DNA from: Actinomycetota bacterium
GTDB lineage: Bacteria > Actinomycetota > Thermoleophilia > Solirubrobacterales > Solirubrobacteraceae
DNA length: 7,587 nucleotides
Reading direction: 5' to 3'
Assembly: GCA_009699565.1 (NCBI GenBank)
Contig: WLNX01000086.1
Coordinates: forward strand, 1-7,587
Part shown: in pieces, positions 1 through 6,159 of the stretch
How positions within the stretch are numbered: position 1 is the first letter of the stretch
How the letters are laid out: each line of letters starts with the position of its first letter
Translations under genes and position numbers: made by a program
Notes under the pieces: model-generated
Seen by the model: the letters and a program-made list of their open reading frames with translations, nothing else
Database searches by the model: none
Told to the model about the DNA's origin: nothing

Positions 1-665
1 ATTGGCACCGCGTCCGAGGGCGGCTCCCACCTCAACGGCCCAATGATCTCGGTGGCCGGTTCGGGAGGGCGCGGGTATTCAAGCATCGGGAAGCTGGCCA
101 CCATCGTCAGCGCCCGGGAGAGGCCGCTGTGGAGGTGGGCAACCGGCGCCAGGCCAAGCCTGCGACGCGTCTCGTTTAGCTCGCGGCGGCCGCTCTCTAG
201 TCCCTTGTCGGTCGTCGGTCTCAGCGACTGCCAGAGGCCCCGTCCAAGCCGCGTACGGGCCGGCAGCGCCCCAACCGAGTAGGGAGGCGCGCCGGGCGCG
301 GTCCTCGGATCAACGTGCGGCACGAGCGTCGCGACCTTGACTCCAGCGCGCTCGGCGGCAAGGGCGGGGGCCAGCGTGAGGATGTCGTGTACGACGATGT
401 CCGGCGCAAGCTCGTCTACGAGGGGCTGCGTCTCGTCGGTGGCCAGCAGAACCGCCTGATAGGGCTTCAGTGGCCGTTCACGGGTGGGGAAGACGGGGTA
501 CTCGGGTGCCGGCGCGAAGCCAATCCCCTCAGCGCGCACGAGCGACTCCCAGGCCTGCGCGGTCTGCAGTGTCACTTCGTGGCCACGTTCGCGCAGCGCG
601 CGGCCAAGCGCGATCATCGGGAAGGCGTGGCCCGGGTCGCCAAAGGCGCCGAGCAGCAGCTTCAT
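1..665 (-). CDS. GT1/MGT-type glycosyltransferase, N-terminal part (cut by window edge)
   Basis: The minus-strand frame is open from the ATG at 665-663 to the window edge, giving 221 residues of the N-terminal half. It begins MKLLLGAFGDPGHAFPMIAL, the pattern of the acceptor-binding N-domain of GT-B glycosyltransferases of the UGT/MGT group: a first beta strand, a glycine-rich turn, GH followed by a helix, then GRALRERGHEVTL at residues 21-33. A further strand, PDIVVHDIL, lies at about 88-96. The family usually runs to about 380-420 residues, so the nucleotide-sugar-binding C-domain lies outside the window and the donor cannot be judged. Such enzymes transfer a sugar from a UDP- or TDP-sugar to small lipophilic acceptors such as macrolides, sterols or flavonoids. 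The start lies 5 bases after the stop of the LLM oxidoreductase and has only a weak Shine-Dalgarno, so it is probably translationally coupled. The acceptor is unknown. Confidence 0.85.
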   Translation of the reverse strand, partial: MKLLLGAFGDPGHAFPMIALGRALRERGHEVTLQTAQAWESLVRAEGIGFAPAPEYPVFPTRERPLKPYQAVLLATDETQPLVDELAPDIVVHDILTLAPALAAERAGVKVATLVPHVDPRTAPGAPPYSVGALPARTRLGRGLWQSLRPTTDKGLESGRRELNETRRRLGLAPVAHLHSGLSRALTMVASFPMLEYPRPPEPATEIIGPLRWEPPSDAVP

Positions 666-670
666 CCGGT

Positions 671-1714
671 TCAGTCTGCGGCCAGCTCGGCGATAAGCCG
701 AAGCTGGGTGATTCGCTCTTCGCGCGTGAACGCGACAGGACTGACGCCGAGCGTGCCGACCCCGGCATCCCGGTAGGCAGCAATCCGCTCCTTGACGTGA
801 TCGGCCGGTCCGCAGATCGACACCATGTCGATCAGCTCGTCTGGGAGCGCCGCCATTGCCTCGTCCTTCTTCCCGTCGAGGTAGAGGTCCTGAACTTCCT
901 GAGCGGCGTCCTCGAAGCCGTAACGGCGCACGAGCTGGTTATAGAAGTTCTGCTCGCGCGAGCCCATCCCACCAACGTAGAGTCCGATGAAGGGACGCAT
1001 CAGGTTGCGGGCGTCCTCCATGTTGTCGCTGACGTAGACCTGAACGGTCGGTGCAATGTCAATGTCGGCAAGCGTCTTGCCGTTGCCTGCGCGGTCGATC
1101 CCAATCTGCAGCTCGTCGCGCATCACCGATACGTGCTCGGGGGAGAAGAGCGTCGGAATAACGCCGTCGGCAATCTCTCCGGTGAGCTGGGTGTTCTTCG
1201 GGCCGATTGCGGCGATGTAGATCGGAACGGTCTCTTGGACGGTGCCGATGGTCAGCTTCAGCGCTTTGCCGGGTCCGTCCGGAAGTGGGAGCTCAAGCGT
1301 GTCGCTCTTGTAAACGACTCGTTCGCGAGCCAGCGCCATCCGCAGGACTGCCACGTAGTCGCGTGTGCGGGCAAGCTGCTTGGCAAAGCGGACGCCGTGC
1401 CAGCCTTCACTTACCTGCGGGCCGGACGAGCCAATTCCCAGAATCATGCGTCCGTTGGAGAGCTGATCGATGGTGGCTGCCGTCATCGCCGTCATTGCCG
1501 CCGAGCGGCCGGGCATCTGGAAGATTCCCGATCCAAGCCGGATCGTCGTCGTTTGACCTGCGAGCCAGCCGAGCACGGTTGCCGTATCGGAGCCGTAGGC
1601 CTCAGCGGCCCAGACGGAGTCGTAGCCGAGCCGTTCGGCCTCCTGGACAATCTCCAACTGATCCTCGCTGGTGAGACCGAGGCCCCAGTAACCGATGTGC
1701 ACTCCGAGTTTCAT
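671..1714 (-). CDS. LLM-class F420-dependent oxidoreductase (Rv3520c-like)
   Basis: The product is 347 residues, full length for luciferase-like monooxygenase (LLM) fold F420 oxidoreductases. It opens MKLGVHIGYWG, with RLGSGIFQ at 59-66, GRMILGIGSSGPQVSEGW at 88-105 (cofactor phosphate/ring region), LARTRDYV at about 114-121, GPKNTQLTGEIADGVIP at 171-187 and GLYVGGMG at 244-251. From memory these align almost end to end with mycobacterial Rv3520c. The fold is a TIM barrel that passes hydride between coenzyme F420 (or FMN in some relatives) and an organic substrate in the cytoplasm. F420 rather than FMN is inferred from the subfamily, not from a visible residue. The start is well supported: AGGAGAG lies about 6 bases upstream of the ATG. 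It sits 12 bases after the SDR stop and 5 bases before the glycosyltransferase, as the middle gene of one operon. The substrate is unknown. Confidence 0.92.
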   Translation of the reverse strand: MKLGVHIGYWGLGLTSEDQLEIVQEAERLGYDSVWAAEAYGSDTATVLGWLAGQTTTIRLGSGIFQMPGRSAAMTAMTAATIDQLSNGRMILGIGSSGPQVSEGWHGVRFAKQLARTRDYVAVLRMALARERVVYKSDTLELPLPDGPGKALKLTIGTVQETVPIYIAAIGPKNTQLTGEIADGVIPTLFSPEHVSVMRDELQIGIDRAGNGKTLADIDIAPTVQVYVSDNMEDARNLMRPFIGLYVGGMGSREQNFYNQLVRRYGFEDAAQEVQDLYLDGKKDEAMAALPDELIDMVSICGPADHVKERIAAYRDAGVGTLGVSPVAFTREERITQLRLIAELAAD

Positions 1715-1726
1715 CTGTCTCTCCTG

Positions 1727-2464
1727 TTAGTTGATGCCGGGGATCGAAATGCCCCCTGGCTGTTCAAAGCGAATCTCGGGGACCATGCAGGCCGGGCTGA
1801 CCGACAGCAGGAAGCGAACGGCGCTGGCGATGTCCTCTGGACGCATCATCGTGTCCTTCGCGACGTACTCGGCAAACGGGTCGGTCATCGGAGTGTCGAC
1901 GAAACCGGGGCAGAGAGCGGTGTTGCGGATCCCGGCAGGGCCGATCTCCTTGTTCATTGCCTCCGTAAAGCCGACGACGCCGCTCTTGGTTGCTGAGTAG
2001 ATCCCCAACAGGGCTTCACCCCGGATTCCCGAGATGGATGCCGTGTTCACGACGAGCGTCCCCTTGTGCTCCTCGGCCGACTTGCGCAGCATCGGCATCG
2101 CCTCGCGGTAGAAGAGGAAGATTGCACGGAGGTTGAGGTTGAGCTGTAGGTCGATCTTCTTTGTCGTGAAGTTGTCGGCCAGCTCGCCAAAGCCCACGCC
2201 AGCGTTGTTGACGAGGATGTCGAGACGACCAAAGCGTTCCTCGTGGCTCGCCACGACACCCTTGATCGCGTCCTCGTCGCCGAGGTCTGCCGCGATTGAG
2301 AGAACGTCGAATCCTTGGTCGGTCAAAGTCTTGGCAGCGGCTTCGAGCTTCTCGGGGCGGCGCGCGGCGACCGTAAGCGAGTAACCCTCCTCGCCGAGCA
2401 TCTGCGCGATTGCAAGTCCGATCCCGCTCGACGCTCCGGTGATGATTGCTGCTCTCTTCGTCAT
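1727..2464 (-). CDS. Short-chain dehydrogenase/reductase (classical SDR)
   Basis: The product is 245 residues, the normal length of a classical SDR, with a Rossmann fold. The visible motifs are the cofactor loop TGASSGIG at 9-16, NNAG at 86-89, the structural Asn at 111, catalytic Ser143 and YSATK at 156-160 (Tyr156, Lys160), followed by PGFVDTPM at 186-193. Two arginines after the second strand (AARRPEKL, about 33-40) suggest NADP(H) over NAD(H), an inference from the family. It interconverts an alcohol and a ketone. The substrate is not predictable, although 3-oxoacyl, sterol-like or polyketide substrates are all common for such proteins. The ATG has AGAGGA about 7 bases upstream, which fixes the start. 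It is the first gene of the SDR-LLM-glycosyltransferase operon and is divergent from the lipoprotein gene across 107 bases. Confidence 0.95.
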   Translation of the reverse strand: MTKRAAIITGASSGIGLAIAQMLGEEGYSLTVAARRPEKLEAAAKTLTDQGFDVLSIAADLGDEDAIKGVVASHEERFGRLDILVNNAGVGFGELADNFTTKKIDLQLNLNLRAIFLFYREAMPMLRKSAEEHKGTLVVNTASISGIRGEALLGIYSATKSGVVGFTEAMNKEIGPAGIRNTALCPGFVDTPMTDPFAEYVAKDTMMRPEDIASAVRFLLSVSPACMVPEIRFEQPGGISIPGIN

Positions 2465-2571
2465 CTTTGGTTCCTCTGTTGTTTTCAGGTGGCCGGGTTC
2501 TATTCGATCACATTGGGGAGCCTTTGCGGGTACCGGCTCCGATCCGCCGCCGTCTTCATAGACTTAACAGC
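2465..2571. other. Divergent intergenic region between the SDR operon and the lipoprotein gene
   Basis: These 107 bases must contain promoters for both directions. The SDR side carries a normal Shine-Dalgarno (AGAGGA on the minus strand, ending about 7 bases before the ATG), so its transcript has a leader. I could not pick a convincing minus-strand -10/-35 pair. The lipoprotein side ends in TAGACT placed 7 bases before its GTG start, described separately. I see no strong palindrome or terminator. Confidence 0.5.
2559..2564 (+). promoter_or_regulatory. Putative -10 hexamer (TAGACT) of a leaderless lipoprotein transcript
   Basis: TAGACT fits TAnnnT and ends 7 bases before the GTG at 2572, which would place transcription start at or next to the start codon. 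No Shine-Dalgarno precedes that GTG, which agrees with a leaderless mRNA. No good -35 hexamer is visible at 16-19 bases. The same hexamer with the same 7-base distance precedes pdxS. Confidence 0.45.
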
Positions 2572-3564
2572 GTGATTCGCCTGCTGACCCTCTCCCTGCT
2601 TGCCGCGACGGCGCTGGCCGCAACAGGCTGCGGCAGCAGTTCGTCGACGCAGGGTCAGGGTGGCACGGTCGAGGGACTTGCACAGGCGGGGGCGGTCGCG
2701 AGCGAGTTCCCCAAGGCTTCGTCAACCTCCTTGGACGAGCTCAAGCAGAAGAACCAAGATTCGCTGATACTCGCGCCGAGCGTTTCGGTTCTTGAGCCGG
2801 GTACGAACCGGTACGGCTTTGCCCTGTTCGACTCGGCGCAGAAGCAGATCGCCGGGGCGCCGGCTGCCGTCTATTTCGCCAACAAGAACGGTTCGAAGCT
2901 GCGCGGCCCTTATCCGGCGCGCAGCGAGTCGCTTGCCGTCTCACCGCAGTACTCAAGCAAGACAAGCTCTCAGGATTCGGGAGCGGCGAAGAGCGTCTAC
3001 GTGGCGAATGTCCCATTTCCGAAGTCCGGCAACTACCAAGTTCTTGCGCTGGTGAAGCTCGACGGCCGGGTCGTGCTGGCCTCTCCGTTCGAGGCGCAGG
3101 TCGGCGTTGAGGGAGGGCCTCCGAAGGTCGGCGAGGTGGCTCCCAAGGTCCACACTCCAACACTGGCTTCGGTTGCTGGAGACGCCGCCCGCATCTCGAC
3201 CCGCTCCCCGGCAGCCACCGGTCTGCTGACCGATGACCTGTTCGACGTATATGGAAAGAAGCCGGTGGCGCTCCTGTTCGCAACGCCGGCGCTCTGCCAG
3301 AGCCGCGTTTGCGGTCCTGTGGTCGACGTTCTCGAAGAGGCGCGCGCCACCGACAAGAGCGGCAAGACGGCCTACATCACGAACGAGATCTACAAGGAGA
3401 ACCGGGCAGACCGCGGCCTGCGCGAGCAGCCCGCGGCCTATCGGCTCCCGACGGAGCCGTGGCTCTTCGTCCTGGACGCCAACGGCAAGGTCGTCGAACG
3501 CATCGAAGGAGCGTTTTCGCTCTCCGAGGTCCGACGAGCCGTTGCCAAGGCCGGCGGCGCCTGA
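2572..3564 (+). CDS. Secreted lipoprotein with a C-terminal thioredoxin-like domain (C-x4-C)
   Basis: The product is 330 residues from GTG 2572. I prefer this start to an in-frame ATG at 2446 because it puts a signal peptide at the very N-terminus: MIRLL, a hydrophobic run, then ATGC with the lipidated Cys at residue 20. The ATG at 2446 would add 42 residues lying inside the SDR gene. After a Ser/Gly/Gln-rich linker comes a beta-rich region (about 70-180: YGFALFDSAQKQIAGAPAAV, then SGNYQVLALVKLDGRVV), resembling Ig-like or YtkA-type extracytoplasmic domains. The C-terminal 125 residues look thioredoxin-like: KKPVALLFATPALCQSRVCG with Cys242 and Cys247, a TEPW segment at 294-297 in the cis-proline position, then FVLDANGKVVERIEG. 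The cysteines are spaced C-x4-C rather than C-x2-C, so redox activity is likely but unproven. It probably acts on the outer face of the membrane in thiol redox or metal delivery. Confidence 0.8.
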   Translation: MIRLLTLSLLAATALAATGCGSSSSTQGQGGTVEGLAQAGAVASEFPKASSTSLDELKQKNQDSLILAPSVSVLEPGTNRYGFALFDSAQKQIAGAPAAVYFANKNGSKLRGPYPARSESLAVSPQYSSKTSSQDSGAAKSVYVANVPFPKSGNYQVLALVKLDGRVVLASPFEAQVGVEGGPPKVGEVAPKVHTPTLASVAGDAARISTRSPAATGLLTDDLFDVYGKKPVALLFATPALCQSRVCGPVVDVLEEARATDKSGKTAYITNEIYKENRADRGLREQPAAYRLPTEPWLFVLDANGKVVERIEGAFSLSEVRRAVAKAGGA

Positions 3565-3569
3565 CTCTC

Positions 3570-4832
3570 CTAGCTCAGGTGCATGCCCGAGATCGCACGG
3601 CTGATGACCAGCCGCTGGATCTCTGAAGTGCCCTCGAAGATCGTGTAGATCTTCGCGTCACGGTGCCAGCGCTCAACCGGGTACTCGCGGGCGTAACCGT
3701 TGCCGCCGAGGATCTGAATCGCGCGCTCGGTCGTCCATACCGCGACCTCGCCTGCCTTCAGCTTGCTCATCGAGCCCTCTGCGTTGTTGAAATCCTGTCC
3801 GGTGCGGCCCATCCATGAAGCGCGCCAGACCAGCAGGCGGGCGCAGTCGATCTCCATCTTCATGTCAGCGAGCATGAACGCAATCGACTGATTCTCGATG
3901 ATCTTGCGTCCGAACTGCTCGCGCTCCTTGGCGTACTCAAGCGCGTACTCGTAGGCGGCACGTGCGATTCCAACGGCCTGTGCTCCAACCGTCGGACGGC
4001 TTGCTTCGAAGGTTGCCATCGCAGCCTGCGAGCGGGCCTTGGTGCCTTCGCGGGCGCGGGCAAGGCGCTCATCGAGCTTCTCCTTGCCGCCAAGCACGTT
4101 CTCGGCCGGGATGCGTACGTCGTCGAGCAGGACCTCTGCAGTGTGGGAAGCGCGGATGCCGTGCTTCTTGACCTTGACGCCCTGGCTGATGCCCTTGGTT
4201 TCGAAAGGAATCAGGAAGGCTGCCTGCCCGCGCGAGCGCAGCTCCGGGTCAACCGAAGCGACGACGACGTGGACGTCGGCGATGCCTCCGTTTGTGGCCC
4301 ATGCTTTCTGGCCGTTGATGACCCACTCGTTCGTCTTCTCGTCGAACTTCGCGCGCGTGCGCAGCGCTGACACGTCGGAGCCGGCGTCCGGTTCCGAAAC
4401 GCAGAATGACGCGACCTTGGGGTCGTCGACGGTTCCGAAGCAGCGCGGGATCCATTCGCCGATCTGCTCGCCGGTCCCTTGGCCGAAGATGGACGCGACG
4501 GCCAGCGTGGTCCCGAAGATCGCCATTCCGATTCCGGCGTCGCCCCAGAAGAGCTCCTCGTTGACGATTGGAAGCAGCAGCCCGGTCGGGTCGCCGAAGA
4601 ACTGCGCAGTGCCTTCGAACCCGTAGAGGCCGATCTTCGCGGCCTCCTGAATGATCGGCCACGGCGTCTCTTCACGTTCGTCCCACTCTTCACCGGCGGG
4701 GCGAATTACGTCGGCAGCGAAGCCGTGCGCCCAGTCGCGAATTTCTTTCTGCTCATCGGAGAGTGCGAGATTGAAAGGGGTGACGGCGTCAGCGGCCGCT
4801 TCTGATTCGGGTGCCTGCTCAGTTGTAGTCAT
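3570..4832 (-). CDS. Acyl-CoA dehydrogenase
   Basis: The product is 420 residues, the usual acyl-CoA dehydrogenase length plus a short acidic N-terminal tail (about 20 residues, TEQAPESEAAADA). Three domains are visible in order: an all-helix N-domain (about 24-135), a beta domain with the FAD/substrate signature FCVSEPDAGSD at 143-153 and INGQKAWATNG at 172-182, and a C-terminal helical domain with EREQFGRKI at 303-311, QILGGNGYAREYP at 373-385 and YTIFEGTSEIQ at 396-406. Glu400 matches the catalytic base of medium-chain enzymes (Glu376). It desaturates an acyl-CoA at C2-C3 and passes electrons to ETF. Chain length or branching preference cannot be read with confidence. No Shine-Dalgarno precedes the ATG; instead a -10 hexamer lies 6 bases upstream. 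Its stop is 5 bases from that of the convergent lipoprotein gene. A palindrome in its promoter suggests repression by a TetR-type regulator not encoded in this window. Confidence 0.95.
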   Translation of the reverse strand: MTTTEQAPESEAAADAVTPFNLALSDEQKEIRDWAHGFAADVIRPAGEEWDEREETPWPIIQEAAKIGLYGFEGTAQFFGDPTGLLLPIVNEELFWGDAGIGMAIFGTTLAVASIFGQGTGEQIGEWIPRCFGTVDDPKVASFCVSEPDAGSDVSALRTRAKFDEKTNEWVINGQKAWATNGGIADVHVVVASVDPELRSRGQAAFLIPFETKGISQGVKVKKHGIRASHTAEVLLDDVRIPAENVLGGKEKLDERLARAREGTKARSQAAMATFEASRPTVGAQAVGIARAAYEYALEYAKEREQFGRKIIENQSIAFMLADMKMEIDCARLLVWRASWMGRTGQDFNNAEGSMSKLKAGEVAVWTTERAIQILGGNGYAREYPVERWHRDAKIYTIFEGTSEIQRLVISRAISGMHLS

Positions 4833-4838
4833 GCCGGG

Positions 4839-4844
4839 ATTGTA
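4839..4844 (-). promoter_or_regulatory. -10 hexamer (TACAAT) of a leaderless acyl-CoA dehydrogenase promoter
   Basis: On the minus strand TACAAT differs from TATAAT at one base and is followed by CCCGGC and the ATG, so the predicted transcript starts at the A of the start codon. There is no Shine-Dalgarno. No consensus -35 is found 16-19 bases upstream. A TTGACT exists at 4876-4881 (minus strand) but is 31 bases away, too far to pair with this -10. Confidence 0.6.
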
Positions 4845-4862
4845 ACTGACCGCTCAGTCAGT
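4845..4862. promoter_or_regulatory. 18-bp palindromic operator overlapping the acyl-CoA dehydrogenase promoter
   Basis: ACTGACCGCTCAGTCAGT has perfect 6-bp arms (ACTGAC and GTCAGT), and 7 of its 9 base pairs are symmetric overall. It directly abuts the -10 hexamer and fills the -10/-35 spacer, a classic repressor position. The size and GAC/GTC arms resemble operators of TetR-family regulators of fatty-acid and acyl-CoA metabolism; that family assignment is inference. No TetR gene is in the window. Confidence 0.6.
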
Positions 4863-4891
4863 AGACCCGCTCGTCAGTCAACTTGGCGCGT

Positions 4892-5206
4892 TCAGTCTTC
4901 GGGCCGCGTAGCCCAGTGGTAATCGGTGTGCTCGGCCATCTCGCTGATCGCGAAGGTCATGAACCCGAGCTGCTGGGCCCGCTCGAGTTCGCAGAGCACG
5001 TCCCAGACTGCGCCAGTCCCCTCGCGATCGCTCAGGCCACAAAGCGCGTCCAGTGCCGTCGCTGCGCGGCTCAGTGAGCGGCTGCGTTCCAGTTCGGTGG
5101 AATCTGACCTCAGGTCCTGCAAGGCAGCGCTCCGGATCAGTGCCTCGATCGCGGGGCCATCCATCTCTATGCGCTTCAGCTGCTGCTCAGAATCCGGATC
5201 GCTCAC
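4892..5206 (-). CDS. Small protein of unknown function (104 residues)
   Basis: I do not recognise this protein. From GTG 5206 it gives 104 residues starting MSDPDSEQQLKRIEMDG, mostly charged and apparently all-helical, with no signal peptide or membrane segment. It has two cysteines (in LDALCGL and WDVLCELE) and ends AEHTDYHWATRPED. The codons have the G/C-rich third positions typical of its neighbours, which supports real coding. An upstream in-frame ATG at 5296 would overlap the divergent regulator gene and add 30 implausible residues, so I prefer the GTG, which has TACTCT 6 bases upstream and no Shine-Dalgarno. It lies 59 bases upstream of the acyl-CoA dehydrogenase on the same strand and is divergent from the RpiR-type regulator. 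It could be a small regulator or partner protein, but nothing visible decides this. Confidence 0.65.
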   Translation of the reverse strand: MSDPDSEQQLKRIEMDGPAIEALIRSAALQDLRSDSTELERSRSLSRAATALDALCGLSDREGTGAVWDVLCELERAQQLGFMTFAISEMAEHTDYHWATRPED

Positions 5207-5212
5207 GCGTCC

Positions 5213-5218
5213 AGAGTA
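5213..5218 (-). promoter_or_regulatory. Putative -10 hexamer (TACTCT) for the 104-residue protein
   Basis: On the minus strand TACTCT is followed by GGACGC and the GTG start: the same 6-base spacing seen at the acyl-CoA dehydrogenase, again without a Shine-Dalgarno. It overlaps a small symmetric element (GAGTAACTC, 5214-5222) in the short divergent region shared with the regulator gene. No -35 is obvious. Confidence 0.45.
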
Positions 5219-5234
5219 ACTCGTTGCGTATCTG

Positions 5235-5243
5235 AGAAGGAAG
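5235..5243 (+). promoter_or_regulatory. Shine-Dalgarno of the RpiR-type regulator
   Basis: AGAAGGAAG lies about 10 bases before two overlapping GTG codons, 5253 and 5255, which are in different frames. It supports translation initiation here but does not decide between the two starts. Confidence 0.5.
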
Positions 5244-5252
5244 AAGACAGCA

Positions 5253-6158
5253 GTGTGTCGAAACAACCCCCCGCCTATGAAGCCATCTGGAAGCACATCT
5301 ACGACAACACGACGCGAAGGCAGCGGCCATCAGGCCCTGTCCAGCTACATCGAAGCACGCTTCGATGAGTTCTCGCGCTCTCAAAAGGACGTTGCGCAGT
5401 ACATCGTCGATCATCTCGACGAAGTTGCGTTCCAGACCGCCGAGGAGCTCGCGCGCCGCGCGAACACCTCGAGCTCAACAGTCGTACGCTTCTCTCAAGC
5501 GCTCGGGTTCGAGGGCTTTCCGGAACTTCAGGTCGCCGCCCGCGAGGAGTACCGACGGCGCGTTGCCAGCGGTCAAGAGGGTGGAGGTTCCGGTTCCGAG
5601 CCGCTCTTTGCCCTCGACCAGAACGAGTTCGAGACGGCTCTCGTCGCCGATCACCTGAATGTTGAAGAGACTGCACGCAAGGTCTCGCGACGCGACGTTG
5701 AGGCAGCTATCGAGTCGATCGCTGCATCCTCGCGCGTACTCGTCGTGGGTACGGACCAGATGGCCTTCTTCGCGAGCTACCTGCGCCACTTGCTGATGCT
5801 GCTGGACATCGAAGCCGAAACGGTCGCCAGTCCGTCTCAGGAAGCGCTGGGACGACTTAACCGGATCGACGAAGACTCCCTCGTCATCGGCCTTGCTGCT
5901 GGCCGTCCGCACCCGCTCGTCCTGCGCGCGATGAAGCTGTCCCGCCACCGCGGAGGGAGCACGCTGGCAATCACCGACGCGACGCTCTCCGAAGTCGCCA
6001 AGCTGGCGCAGATCCAGCTCTACTACTCGTCAAACTCGCCTGCCTACGTTCGTTCTCACGTCGCTCTGCTGAGCGTGATCCAGGCGCTCGCTTACGGGGT
6101 CTACAGCCGCGACACCGAGCGCTACGCGGACCGCATCAAAGCCTTCCGGCTGAAGTAG
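5253..6158 (+). CDS. RpiR/MurR-family transcriptional regulator (HTH plus SIS domain)
   Basis: The product is 301 residues from GTG 5253, the usual length being about 280-300. The N-terminal HTH_6-type domain starts near LSSYIEARFDEFSRSQKDVA (29-48). Its helix-turn-helix is TAEELARRANTSSSTVVRFSQALGF at about 62-86, then EGFPELQ. A Gly/Ser-rich linker (about 107-116) leads to the SIS phosphosugar-binding domain (about 148-285), including RVLVVGTDQMAFFASYL at 161-177 and SLVIGLAAGRPHPLVLRAM at 209-227. The usual serines of the sugar-phosphate site are not in their normal places, so the ligand may differ. RpiR proteins sense phosphorylated sugars. The next gene, pdxS, consumes ribose 5-phosphate, so control of PLP synthesis is a reasonable inference. 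The first 25 residues look non-native and low-complexity. In bases 5255-5315 another frame has better codon statistics, so the true N-terminus is uncertain. Confidence 0.88.
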   Translation: MCRNNPPPMKPSGSTSTTTRREGSGHQALSSYIEARFDEFSRSQKDVAQYIVDHLDEVAFQTAEELARRANTSSSTVVRFSQALGFEGFPELQVAAREEYRRRVASGQEGGGSGSEPLFALDQNEFETALVADHLNVEETARKVSRRDVEAAIESIAASSRVLVVGTDQMAFFASYLRHLLMLLDIEAETVASPSQEALGRLNRIDEDSLVIGLAAGRPHPLVLRAMKLSRHRGGSTLAITDATLSEVAKLAQIQLYYSSNSPAYVRSHVALLSVIQALAYGVYSRDTERYADRIKAFRLK

Positions 6159-6159
6159 C

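Noticed and set aside
470..1996. A 508-codon open frame on the plus strand opposite the SDR, LLM and glycosyltransferase genes
   Set aside because: It is antisense to three well-supported genes with full family motifs. Its translation shows no recognisable domain and reflects codon bias on the opposite strand.
2446..2571. N-terminal extension of the lipoprotein from ATG 2446
   Set aside because: It would begin inside the SDR gene and put 42 residues in front of a signal peptide and lipobox, which must be N-terminal. GTG 2572 is the better start.
4039..4626. A 195-codon open frame on the plus strand within the acyl-CoA dehydrogenase
   Set aside because: It lies antisense inside a gene with complete catalytic motifs, and its own translation has no family features.
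4876..4881. TTGACT on the minus strand as the -35 of the acyl-CoA dehydrogenase promoter
   Set aside because: It is 31 bases from the TACAAT hexamer, too far for a sigma-70 promoter. It is more simply explained as part of the repeated TCAGTCA half-sites.
5207..5296. Extension of the 104-residue protein to ATG 5296
   Set aside because: The extra 30 residues overlap the divergent regulator gene, and GTG 5206 has a -10 hexamer at leaderless distance.
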